Assembly: GCA_026210745.1 (NCBI GenBank)
Contig: CP110632.1
Span: forward strand, 4,711,001 to 4,775,000
Direction of reading: 5' to 3'
DNA: 64,000 nt
Source of the DNA: Exobasidium rhododendri
Taxonomy: Eukaryota; Basidiomycota; Exobasidiomycetes; Exobasidiales; Exobasidiaceae
The notes beneath the pieces are model-generated. The model was not told where the DNA came from, did no database searches, and saw only the letters and a program-made list of their open reading frames with translations. The translations under genes were made by a program, and so were the position numbers. Below are positions 55,175-64,000 of this stretch, one piece after another. Position 1 is the stretch's first letter; the number at the start of each line of letters is the position of its first letter.

Positions 55175-55284
55175 GCATTCATACCAAAGTTGGTTACTGG
55201 GTGGGATTCAAGTTTCTATGACTTACATTGTTTAGATGTCTCCCCATGGCTCGCGCCGCCAGGGTTCGAGTCCCTGTGAATGCA
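55175..55284 (+). tRNA. tRNA-Leu (anticodon CAA) with 27-nt intron
   Basis: The acceptor stem GCATTCA/TGAATGC pairs perfectly. The D-arm is CCA...TGG with GG at the loop (AAGTTGGTTAC). The anticodon loop is TTCAAG-C with anticodon CAA at 55209-55211, interrupted after position 37 by a 27-nt intron (55213-55239). A long class II variable arm (GGC...GCC, about 55246-55259) and the T-arm CAGGG-TTCGAGT-CCCTG follow, with discriminator A. One anticodon-stem pair is mismatched. Poly-T stretches follow at 55288-55298 (Pol III terminator). Intron-bearing tRNA-Leu(CAA) is conserved among fungi, which supports the call. Confidence 0.92.
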
Positions 55285-55707
55285 ACTTCTTTTTATTTTT
55301 CGTCTCTACTTTAACACAAAGCTTATTTATGGCAAGGAAAATTGATAACGATCTGTGTATACTTTTCGAAAGAGGAATTCGGAGGACACAAACGCGGGGA
55401 CGAAAGATGAAAACCTCGTTGACTGCGCAGGTGCCCGCAAGACATTCTCCAATACAAAATATAAGAAGTTAGAAAGATGCAGGGCAGCGAAAGAAATCCT
55501 TCGTGGGCTCTGCTCTGTATGCCTTCCCCGAGTGTCGGTTACAAGAAGCTTGCCGCCCCGTGCAAGTGTATGTTCTGACCTTCCACAGCGTCGCAGTGGG
55601 TCGCAGTCGGTACGCATTTAGTCCTCCCTGGAAGGCCTGATAGCAGACGACAAGGAGATCGGTCCCGGGATATATATATCCTCAGCACATACGTTACTAA
55701 AGACACC
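55285..55707. other. Intergenic, promoter of Zn2Cys6 factor B
   Basis: A 423-bp spacer. A TATATATAT stretch at 55671-55679 lies 29 bp upstream of the ATG, perhaps a TATA element if the leader is very short. No gene seen. Confidence 0.45.
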
Positions 55708-57798
55708 ATGAATGAAGACAACCGGAAAAACACGCTCAAGGGCAGTGATGGGAACGGAGCGGATGTGAGGAAAAAGGCAAGCCGTTCGAGCCAGGCATGT
55801 GTCCACTGTCAGCATCTCAAGATGAAGTGTTCGGGAAGCTTCCCGTGCGTGCGGTGTATTCGAGTGGGAAAGGAGTGCAAAGTACCGCTGCAGGTGGTTC
55901 GTCAGCCATGGTCCAGGAAAAAGGACGTCCAGATTGAGCAGCTGACCACCAGACTGGAAGAGATGGAGAGGGAGAGGAATCGGCTCAGTGACGGCTCGGG
56001 AGGATCTGCGTCGACGTCATCGAGTGTCTTTACGACGGGCATGACGCCTCAATCGTCGTCATACCATCCCTTGCAACCAGAAAGCACAGCGCAGCAGATC
56101 AGGCCGAGGGTGCCCTTTGTCAGCTCCGGTCACATCACTCTCGTAGAAGCAAGCGACCTGTTCGATCTCTTCATGCACAACTGCGTCCTCCACGTCGGCG
56201 TCATTGATCCAGAGTGGAACACCTTCGTCCGGGTCAAGAGAGACTGCCCGTTCCTGTTTGCATGCATCATATACGTCGCTTCCACGTACAGTCGCGAACG
56301 CCTTGACTTGCGAGAGGAGCTTCGAGAGGAGATGGACGTGATGATTGGCAACGTAATCACAAAGGGAGAAAAGAGCGTCAGTATCGTACAAGGTTTCCTC
56401 TTCCTCTACTTCTTCAACACACCACCGCCGAATGCTGAGAACGACACTTCCTGGTTGTACTCGGGCATTGCGATCAGACTTGCTTCTGAGCTGAACCTGG
56501 GTTGCGCTACTAGATTGGGAAAAGAAAGTGAGAGGGACCGGGTCAACCGAGAGAGAACTTGGATCATGATGTTCATCGTGGACCGGTCCCTCTGCACGAC
56601 GAGGGGCAAAGCGTGGACGATTCGAGATGACGACGATCTGATTCGCAGTTCCGACACTTGGTGCGACAAAGCCGCTTGCATACCCTCGGACATCAGCGGC
56701 TCGATGTTTGCCGATCTGCTCAAGCTGACCTCACGGCAAATCGACACCTTGAACACGACTCTGTTTGCCAGTGACGTGTTCGAGAATCCTGCGACTGATT
56801 GTGAAGGCATGATGAGGTCGATGAATGAAGAGTTGAGAGAGTGCAAAAGACGTTGGGAAGCGAGGGGCGCTTTCACTTCGCCCCTGGATCACTACCAGCA
56901 GCAGGGAAGCAGCAGCGCAAAAGATGATCTTCACATACGAATAGGGCACTACCTCTGTAAACAACTTGCCTTTCGACATTGTTACGCTGTCTTGGTGCTG
57001 AATTGCTTTGGATTGCAATACTGTGCTTCTCATCCGGAAAGGACGATCTCTGCTAGGGGATACTGCCTGACACAGGCAATGCAAGCTGCCCAAGGTCTGG
57101 TCCTCGCCGCCAAAGATGGTCTAGAGCATTCCGTCACCTACTCGCCCCACTCCCAATGCACCATCATCATTTTTGGGATTGTGTCTCTCATTAAGTTGGC
57201 GTCTCTGGCAAAGAGGGATGATCCGAACACATCACAGCGACTTGTGCATCTGGTGGAAGTGGGCATCGACTTTCTGGAGTCGATCGCCTTTAAACCCACA
57301 CATGTGACGGCTAGATCCGCCTCTTTCCTGCGCGGACTGCTGAAGAGAAGCCAATCGAACGGGGCCGCAACGATACTAGAGACAAAATTCCGACCAGGCA
57401 TGGAACTACATCACATTCCCCCTCAATCGTCCAGGCCCAGCTCGCCGGGTAGAAGGTCGATGCGCAATAGAGCGAGAAAGATGACATTCACCGAGTATCA
57501 ACAACAGAGATCTCATCATTCATCCCTTGCTCCACCAAACTTTGGAGAAGATTTGCAGCCCTTGCTACCACCGATCGTCGAGCTCGTACATTGTGACACA
57601 CCACCAAGCAACATCGTCGACATTGCGCTGCCTTGGCCGTTTGAAGGGGCCGAAGGGCTCGACCTGCCCACCAATATAGATCCAGCCCTATTGTTTGGCA
57701 CGGAAGGGTCTATTGACTTCGGAGGTATGACGATCGACGAGCTGTTGGATGACTCCTTCTGGCTCAAACTGCCCACGCGCAACTCCATTCGAGCATAA
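55708..57798 (+). CDS. Zn2Cys6 (GAL4-type) transcription factor B
   Basis: A single exon, 696 aa. The zinc cluster lies at residues 31-58: CVHCQHLKMKC, then CVRCIRVGKEC (C-x2-C-x6-C-x5-C-x2-C-x6-C), followed by a basic linker and a leucine-rich coiled coil for dimerisation (VQIEQLTTRLEEMERERNRL). The fungal-specific domain runs from about residue 145 with typical blocks (SGIAIRLASELNLGCATRL, then RERTWIMMFIVDRSLCTTRGK). The acidic C-terminus (MTIDELLDDSFWLKLP) looks like a transactivation segment. Nuclear regulator, target unknown. Its cluster and domain differ from factor A, so the two are not recent duplicates. Confidence 0.93.
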   Translation: MNEDNRKNTLKGSDGNGADVRKKASRSSQACVHCQHLKMKCSGSFPCVRCIRVGKECKVPLQVVRQPWSRKKDVQIEQLTTRLEEMERERNRLSDGSGGSASTSSSVFTTGMTPQSSSYHPLQPESTAQQIRPRVPFVSSGHITLVEASDLFDLFMHNCVLHVGVIDPEWNTFVRVKRDCPFLFACIIYVASTYSRERLDLREELREEMDVMIGNVITKGEKSVSIVQGFLFLYFFNTPPPNAENDTSWLYSGIAIRLASELNLGCATRLGKESERDRVNRERTWIMMFIVDRSLCTTRGKAWTIRDDDDLIRSSDTWCDKAACIPSDISGSMFADLLKLTSRQIDTLNTTLFASDVFENPATDCEGMMRSMNEELRECKRRWEARGAFTSPLDHYQQQGSSSAKDDLHIRIGHYLCKQLAFRHCYAVLVLNCFGLQYCASHPERTISARGYCLTQAMQAAQGLVLAAKDGLEHSVTYSPHSQCTIIIFGIVSLIKLASLAKRDDPNTSQRLVHLVEVGIDFLESIAFKPTHVTARSASFLRGLLKRSQSNGAATILETKFRPGMELHHIPPQSSRPSSPGRRSMRNRARKMTFTEYQQQRSHHSSLAPPNFGEDLQPLLPPIVELVHCDTPPSNIVDIALPWPFEGAEGLDLPTNIDPALLFGTEGSIDFGGMTIDELLDDSFWLKLPTRNSIRA

Positions 57799-58236
57799 GG
57801 TGGGACAGACGCACTGTCATGAAGCGTCCGGCGCGAAGCGTCTGTGTATGACCTAAGGCTGTAAATAGTATATGATCTTTGTATAAGTGCGTCTGTCGTC
57901 TGCGTTGGCTAATCATGACTGTCGTCCCTATCTAACACTTCGTAGGAAGAACTCTCTTCAGCACCGATTTTTTGAGAGAGAGAGTGTGTCTAGCGCTCAT
58001 GAAAGAGAGAGAAAGCGTAGTTTTCTCAATCTCAAGCGCTCTCCACAATTTAGCGCATGATCAGAATTTGCGGGGGGGGAGGAAAAGAAATTAAAGCTTT
58101 CCTCGCGAGACCGTGCATGGACCGCCCTGTTCTTCCTGCCGGTGGAAAGTGAAAGTATAATTAAGTGGATAGTGGTGTGGTCCTTGCCAGACTATCCCCC
58201 TTCCCTTCTCCACAAAACAGCAGCCATCACCCCGCA
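57799..58236. other. Intergenic, no gene seen
   Basis: A 438-bp spacer with GA-rich microsatellite-like runs near 57973-58015 and a G-run at 58071-58078. No gene seen. Confidence 0.5.
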
Positions 58237-59637
58237 ATGTCCTTCTCCTTGGACACGATTGTCAATCTTGGCAAGGTCACTGTCTTTCGTGAGTGACAAG
58301 AACGTCGTTGATGTGTGGCTTTCCTTCTGGTAATATGAACTTATTCTGGCAGAGGATCATTTTCACCTGAACAGATCCAGTCACACTCCTGGCATGGCTT
58401 GCCTACAAGGCGAAGGAGGTCAATGGATGGCCAGAGCGCAACGGTTCAATCACAACAGCATATGTTGTGCTCGGCCTGTACTTCACGAGGTGGTTCAGCA
58501 ACCGATGGAGGAACGGCATCATCCCCCAACGCCGCCTCAATAGCGAAACCTGGCCGAAGGAACTCGTGCTCGTCACGGGAGGTGCTCAAGGTGAGCTGGT
58601 GCGAACAATTGTCACTACGTCCAAGAGGCACTTGATTGTGTTGACGACTCTTCGCAGGCATTGGCAAAGCGACCTGCGATCGATTGATCAAGAAGGGAGC
58701 CAAGGTTGTGGCTATTGACATCATCGACATTAAGTCGAGTCATCGTGAGCGCCGAGATTTTGGCTATTGTAGCGAAGAGTCGAAGCTGACAGTCCCCTCC
58801 CTTACGATATCATATCGACGTCGCAGCGAACATGCGGGCGTATCAGTGTGATATATCCAGCTATGACGCCCTGGATGAACTCCGCGAGAAGATCATGGAA
58901 GATGTGGGTCAGGAGGTGACCATGGTCGCGAACATTGCAGGAATGAATAACAAGTCACTCATTCTCGATCTGAACAAAGACCGTGTCAGCAAGATGATCG
59001 ATGTCAACTTGAAGAGTCACTTTTGGACAGCCATGGTCTTCTTACCGGCAATGGTGAAGCGCAAACGCGGTCACTTCTTGAGCGTCGCCTCGACGATGGG
59101 GTACGGTGAGTATCGTAAGTGTGGAAAGAGCGGAAAGGCAGTCTTGTTGAAGTACTATCTTTGCTGCAGCTGGCATCACTCATCAAAGCGACTATGTAGC
59201 GACCAAGCATGGTCTTGTTGGCATGCAAGAGACGGTGAGTGGCGTGGACCAGTAGGCACAGCGTAGGTGTCCCTTTTCTCACCAGCCTTTCTTGAGATGC
59301 ACAGCTCTACTACGAGATGAGCAAAATGTACAAGACACCGCTCGTTCGTACCTCGATTGCCATGATTGGCCACACGAAGACGGCGCTCTTCCAGGACTTT
59401 GATGTCGGCGTCGCGGGAAGGTTTATCGCCCCACCTCTCGAGGCAGACTACGTTGCTTCTCTCATCGTGGACGCCTTTGAAGCGCAAGAGACTCGTATCA
59501 TTCTGACACCAGTGGCCAATAACCTCGCACCCGGCTTCAAGATGTTGCCGTCTTTTCTGAAGGATCTCCTCCAGTCGTCTGCAGGAGCAGATGGCGCCTA
59601 TCCGTCTCGGCCCAGTGCGGAACAGCTGGGCAATTGA
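58237..59637 (+). CDS. Short-chain dehydrogenase/reductase (SDR)
   Basis: Six exons, 58237-58288, 58375-58590, 58658-58744, 58827-59105, 59170-59234 and 59305-59637, 343 aa. An N-terminal hydrophobic segment (ITTAYVVLGLYFTRWF) suggests membrane association. The Rossmann motif is created by splicing: LVLVTGGAQGIG, then KVVAIDI for the cofactor-binding strand. The catalytic SDR pieces are NIAGMNN, the Asn in VNLKSHF, HFLSVASTMGY (Ser) and YVATKHG (Tyr-x3-Lys, split across exons). The layout resembles retinol dehydrogenase/17-beta-HSD-like lipid SDRs (SDR16C type), which sit on ER or lipid droplets. Substrate unknown. All introns have canonical GT/AG borders. Confidence 0.88.
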
Positions 59638-59769
59638 GCCGAGGTCATTACCATGTACACCATACGAAATCCTATCATTCGAGATACTGCTACCACACTT
59701 TCGTATCGGTCAGCTATTTCATTGATATTGTCAATGCAAGCTTCAAGATACACAGACCCGAACACGAGA

Positions 59770-60878
59770 TCAATGGTTGCAACGATGGGAACTGCCGATT
59801 CCAAACATCTTCTTAACAGCTCCGAACATGCTCTTGCTTGGTTGCCCCAACCTATTAGCTCTTTCCTTTTGGGCTTCCCAGTATTGCGCATCTTGAACTT
59901 CCTGTGTGGCCCAGAACCGGGTGTGCATGAAGGAAGAAGAGGAGAATTTGGGTGAGCAAAAGGGGATCATCTCTCGTTGAAGCCCTTTTCCTAACTCACC
60001 GAAGTTCCAGAGTCGCCCTGTGTAATTTGCCGCTGAACACCACCTCCGATGGCGGTAGGATCAGTTCCTTCAGGCACCATGATAGTACCGGCGTGCACTA
60101 GCCAAGTCTTGCCTCTTGGTGCAGGGAGGCCTCCCATACCCGCTCTCTGCATCAATTGAGGAATTTGGTCTGTGATGTCGATTCTACGTCCATCACCTAC
60201 CATACCTGCAGGAAGTTGGTTTCTGCTTCCCACGATCAGATTGGCATTTTGACCTGGTCCTCCGGCCATCATCACCATCGGTCCACCGCCCATCATGCCG
60301 TTCCCAGAAGGCATCATCATCTGATTGCCGCCGCCCATGTTGGAGTTCCCGTACTGCATCATCTGATTCCCGCCGCCCATCGCAGAGTTTCCTCCGTATT
60401 GCATCATCTGATTTCCTCCGTATGGCATCATCTGATTCCCTCCGTATGGCATCATCTGATTCCCTCCGTATTGTTGAGGATAGCCAGGGTGACCACCCTG
60501 AGGATTCATTCCCATTGGATGCTGATAGGGCACCATCGGCATGCCCTGGTTACCTCCCTGATGACCTCCCTGATACGGTGGCATGTCACTGAAGTACGAC
60601 GAGGTGTCGGAGTATTCCGATCTTCGCGAGGAGGAGGAGCCTTTCTTCTTACGACGGCCACTGCGACTCGACGAGACGCTCACCTGATCGCTGTCGTAGT
60701 TTGGGCGATTATTCATTTGTCTGTTGCCACAGCTGCCGCCGTGACAGACCATCTGTTGATCAGCGCCATACTGTTCGTAGGGCACCATGGCATGTGAACG
60801 AGGATCCATTGGCGCCGAGAGTACACATTGCATACCCAGAACGATAGCGAGGAGGAGGGAGAAGTGTGACTTCATCAT
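59770..60878 (-). CDS. Predicted secreted Met/Gly/Gln repeat protein
   Basis: Two exons, 60878-60000 and 59901-59770, 336 aa. The ATG at 60878 opens a signal peptide (MMKSHFSLLLAIVLGMQCVL), preferred over an upstream in-frame TTG/ATG extension. A Ser/Arg-rich segment follows, then a Gly/Met/Gln/Tyr low-complexity region built of YGGNQMMP-type octapeptides (DNA repeats at 60397-60468). A conserved-looking segment follows (DGRRIDITDQIPQLMQRAG and KTWLVHAGTIMVPEGTDP). The short last exon adds an amphipathic basic end (SKSMFGAVKKMFGIGSS). No known family. A cell-wall or surface-coat protein is possible. Confidence 0.68.
60397..60468. repeat. Three 24-bp coding tandem repeats
   Basis: Three head-to-tail 24-bp units inside the secreted repeat gene; 60421-60444 and 60445-60468 are identical and 60397-60420 differs by two bases. 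They encode NQMMPYGG-type octapeptides on the minus strand. Degenerate copies continue on both sides. Confidence 0.95.
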
Positions 60879-61564
60879 GACTGCCAGCAGTGATGAGGGA
60901 AGAAGCAAAGATGAGGAGAGGCAGAACAACGAGACGAAGAGAGGATAGAGAAGAAGAGAAGAAGTGAGAGGACAACACTGTCGCTGCTTCCTATATAGGC
61001 GTCGACATGTAGTCTATAGATCGACTACGTCTTGCTGGACTTGATTCAGCCTCTGCAAGAAGAAAAGACAAGGACCCTTCCTGGTACCGTACTTTGCACC
61101 GCTGCGGCTGCCTTCGGTCACGGCGTCTAGATGAGCAGCGCACCAATTCCTGATCTGATGTTGACCCTCTCAGAGCAATGCAGTGCAGGTATCGACTTCA
61201 TACGCAGTACTCTTGTCATGCGACATATTCCACCTGACCGAGCAAGCCTTCTGCTCTTCATGCCTATACGCTGTCTCAAGGGAAGAGCGATGCAAGTGTG
61301 GGCTGAATGAAAATACGCGACCGACCATCTGATCTCTTGGCATTTCAATGCAGTGACTTGGATGCTGAATCTCGTAGTCAATTGCAAGTGCGGGCTCCTG
61401 GCGGGTGACGATATTGAAGCATACCTGCCTCGACAGACTTACTTTGTCAAAAGCAGTGCTACGACCGCCAGTGGGTCCAAGCATGCATCAAGTAGCAGCG
61501 ACAGCATTCTCTTCATCTTCCACCACACACTGCAAAGATGACATGCACACGTAGACCGGCCTGA
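60879..61564. other. Intergenic, no gene seen
   Basis: A 686-bp spacer between the secreted repeat gene and the OYE gene 3' end. Minus-strand frames here lack coding features. Confidence 0.5.
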
Positions 61565-62868
61565 TCATGTAGCTGCAGGGAAATTCGTGTAATCCCTGTG
61601 TGCATCGTTGCCGTTGGCCACCTGCCAGTACTTTGGGTCGCTCGTCTCGTTGAGAGGTACACTGCTCAACACCCTCCTGGCATAGTCTGGATTTGAGATC
61701 CACGGTCTACCAATCACGACCATGTCACCCACATCTTGATCGAGCAACTCTTCGCCTTCTTCGGCTGAAATGTCTCCATTGAGGAAGAGAGCAGTCTTTT
61801 CTCTGTCCACGAGTGTGCCCAGGGTCTTGAAGACATCGAAATGCGTGGCGCGCTTTTTGCCGTCGATGATGGGGTCCATGAAGGGAATCTGTTCGGACAA
61901 GTGTTTAGCACGACGCGGGAAGACTCACACCCAATTGCTACAAGAACCCACTCACATCTCTCACAAGCTGAACGTATGCCAGTCCCATCGCATTGATCTT
62001 GTCGAGAAGGTAGCCGAACGTCTCAATTGTCTCCTCGAGAGGCATGCCCATGTCGTTGTATCCTCCTCCAGGACTCAATTTGATACCGACTCTTCCCGGA
62101 AAGACCTTCTCTAAGCCCTGCAGAGTCTGTAGGATGAACTTGGCACGGTTCGGGATACTTCCACCGTACTCATCCGTACGTTTGTTGGAAGTAGAGTCTA
62201 AGAATTCGTGTGGAAGGTAGCCATTCGCGCCATGGAGCTCCACACCGTCGAATCCGGCCAACTTGGCATTTTCGGCCCCTTTGATGAAGCGTTGTATCAA
62301 CTCTTTGGGGTCCTTCGTCTCGGTAGGGGTGACATACCCGGGTCTTCCCACAAGGATACGGAAAGCACCACCTCGAGCAGCAATAGCAGAGGGTGCCCAG
62401 ACAGGCTCGCCGGCAGCCTTGTGTTCAGGCATCTCTGGGTGAGCTGCTCTTCCTACGGACCAGAGCCGGGAAAGAAGAAGGAGTGAATGGAAGTCAATGG
62501 AACGGCAGAGGGGAGCCAATTAGGTCTTCCTGCGAATAGACGCCTACCTGACAGAAGATGAGTCCGCCACGGAAATGTACCCTGTCTGTGACCTGCTTCC
62601 AGGCGTGTACTTGCTCCTCGTTCCATATACCCGGAGCATGAGGCCACTCGGTGCCCTGTTGATACACGAGCGTCCCTTCTGTAAGGATGAGACCACAGCC
62701 ACCTTTGGCTCGCTGTTCGTAGTAGAGCTCGTTGGCTTGATTTGGTACATTGGTAGGCATCGATCGACTGCGTGTGAGAGAAGCCATTGCGATGCGATTG
62801 CGAAGAGTCAGCGAGCCCAGCTGCAACGGCTGTGCTAGGTGAGGGAACGTCTGTGTCGTGCTGGTCAT
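61565..62868 (-). CDS. Old Yellow Enzyme (NADH:flavin oxidoreductase) with a non-canonical first intron
   Basis: Three coding blocks, 62868-62548, 62465-61956 and 61888-61565, give a full 384-aa OYE, FMN-dependent ene-reductase. Landmarks: PLQLGSLTLRNRIAMASLTR, the interrupted lid GGLIFCQ/LWSVGRAAHPEM, the catalytic pair in VELHGANGYLPHEF (His and Asn), the fold block RVGIKLSPGG, and a phosphate-site end (GDMVVIGRPWISNPDY). An in-frame ATG 13 codons upstream (62907) is an alternative start. The second intron is ordinary (GTGAGT...AACAG). The first is odd: GTAGGC donor, but the only join that preserves the protein ends in GG rather than AG (see findings). Either a rare GT-GG intron, an assembly error or a splice-site mutation inactivating the gene. 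Confidence 0.85.
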
Positions 62869-63602
62869 TTTGGTGTGAAGTGGGGTAGAGGTGGTGGTAG
62901 CGGTCAAGAATATACGGGCTGGATAGGTGCTGAGCCGGCGGACTGCTGAGTGCTGTGTGCTACAGCCCTACGCGAGAGAAAGCAGTAGGAAGCTCCGTAA
63001 TGGGGGACCTGGGTGCAGTACCTGGCATGTACCACTGGAACAACGTTGCAGATGTCCTTTAATGCTTGATCGATCCTCGCAGCCTGCTGATAACGCAAAC
63101 AGCTTTCAAGCACCGTCTGTATATGGCATTCTGCAGTATTCTTTGCAGTACGCGTTTTAAGTAGTCTCTTGCCGAATGCTCGCTTCGGGCCGCATCGACA
63201 ATCTTAACTTCTTCAAAAAGAAAGGGAATGGCTCCCAACGACTGTGTTCGGGCTCGACCAGGTTTTCTTGTAGGCCGCACGCGCACCGACCTACAACGGT
63301 TGTATGTACTTCATCGTCTACTGTAATGGGAATAACGTCGCGGGGGACATCTATCTATGTATATACGTTGGAACGGGCGAGACACGTATCAGGTACGTCA
63401 GATCATAATAAGCGCTGGTGATAGTGTGGAGCAGAGAAGGGGTAGGAAAGCTTAAACCCTCGATTAAGGCGTAATTCTCCTTGAACGCGTCCCTCCAAGA
63501 TGGACCAATCTGTACTACGACACTTTTCTAACCCTTCACGAAAGCGCTTGTGGCAGCTCGTGTGACGTCCTGCACACCAGTACCCCATAATAAGAAGGAA
63601 GA
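62869..63602. other. Divergent promoter region, OYE / PQ-loop gene
   Basis: A 734-bp spacer between two genes leaving in opposite directions. No RNA gene or repeat seen. Confidence 0.5.
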
Positions 63603-64000
63603 ATGTCTGCTCTGGATAAGGCAGTGACAGCACTCGCAACGCTGGGTGCCGTGGGTCGAAGGCTGAAGCTTTCTTGTCATGATCACAGGCTCACACACAC
63701 TCCTTTACCTCCTTCCCGCTGCAACGAACAACAGGTCTTCTGGTCAATTCAAGTGAGGGCAATCGACTCGAGGGGGAACGACACCGATTGAACATGTAGC
63801 ACTGATGTCGCCGTACCGCTTCTCCCCAGCTCATACCTCAAATTGCCTTGAATTGGCGCCGAAAGAGTTCAGACGGACTTCAACCGAGTATGATGATCTT
63901 GTGGTCCCTGGCCGGTCTGCCCCTCGGCGTTCACAACATCCTCAGTCGACAGTCAATTGCACTTCAGATACAGGCTCAGATACTGACTACGTTGAGTTTG
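63603..64000 (+). CDS. Second PQ-loop membrane protein (3' partial)
   Basis: Three exons visible before the window ends: 63603-63650, an 18-nt micro-exon 63736-63753, and 63830 to beyond 64000. Joined, they read MSALDKAVTALATLGA, then VFWSIQ, then LIPQIALNWRRKSSDGLQPS followed by MMILWSLAGLPLGV. This is the PQ-loop start (helix ending in W-x-x-Q-x-x-P-Q-I with downstream R-x-K-S-x-G-L). The reading frame stays open to the last base. Donor GTGGGT/GTGAGG and acceptors ACAG/CCAG are canonical. The family assignment rests on about 80 residues, so the exact subfamily (a fungal PQ-loop protein different from the gene at 28 kb) is open. Without the micro-exon the first helix would lack its conserved Trp/Gln. 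Confidence 0.8.

Noticed and set aside
52661-57798. Secondary-metabolite gene cluster
   Set aside because: No polyketide synthase, peptide synthetase, terpene cyclase or P450 is present; the regulators and the nearby SDR/OYE genes alone do not make a cluster.
60156-60797. 213-aa plus-strand frame across the repeat gene
   Set aside because: His/Ile-rich shadow of the Met/Gly repeats; the minus frame has the signal peptide and splice signals.
1-64000. CRISPR arrays, rRNA genes, prophage or bacterial operons
   Set aside because: None seen; the intron-rich genes and fungal families make this nuclear eukaryotic DNA.

Overview
The window is eukaryotic, gene-dense fungal DNA. Nearly every gene I could assemble has short spliceosomal introns (about 30-170 nt, mostly 50-90), almost always with a GTGAGT-type donor, a CTNA-like branch region and a YAG acceptor. 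Fungus-restricted families (Zn2Cys6 regulators, GH5 exo-glucanase, AceTr transporters, fungal-type Mediator and exosome subunits) point to a fungus. Intron density and exon structure point to a basidiomycete, possibly Ustilaginomycotina; that last step is inference. Exon borders were worked out by hand from splice signals, reading frame and conserved motifs.

Layout. 1-9.3 kb is housekeeping and chromatin: a 5'-cut KDM4-type JmjN/JmjC/PHD demethylase, the exosome subunit MTR3, Mediator MED10, a cytochrome b561-like membrane protein and a two-ZZ-finger protein with Atg8-interaction-like motifs. 9.8-15.4 kb (minus strand) holds an aldehyde dehydrogenase, an unknown protein and glutamate decarboxylase. 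A tRNA-Thr with an intron follows, then an MFS transporter, a GH47 mannosidase and a six-exon class I/II aminotransferase. 23.5-36.5 kb mixes unknown secreted or membrane proteins with a PQ-loop transporter and a secreted galactose mutarotase. 36.8-42.8 kb carries a six-exon mini-cupin, an exo-beta-1,3-glucanase and a divergent amidohydrolase-like protein.

A complete Tc1/mariner element (42886-44249) with imperfect inverted repeats and a TA duplication lies between the amidohydrolase-like gene and a zinc alcohol dehydrogenase. Two AceTr (GPR1/FUN34/YaaH) transporters then diverge from one 1.26-kb promoter region. 49.4-57.8 kb is the most accessory-looking part: two Zn2Cys6 transcription factors bracket two paralogous small predicted secreted proteins and an unknown gene, with an intron-bearing tRNA-Leu(CAA). 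The right end has an SDR, a secreted repeat protein, an Old Yellow Enzyme gene whose first intron lacks a usable canonical acceptor, and the start of a second PQ-loop gene containing an 18-nt micro-exon.

The strongest candidate for something undescribed is the pair of secreted paralogues at 51.4-51.9 and 54.1-54.6 kb, which share gene structure, length and a conserved basic core but match no family I recognise.
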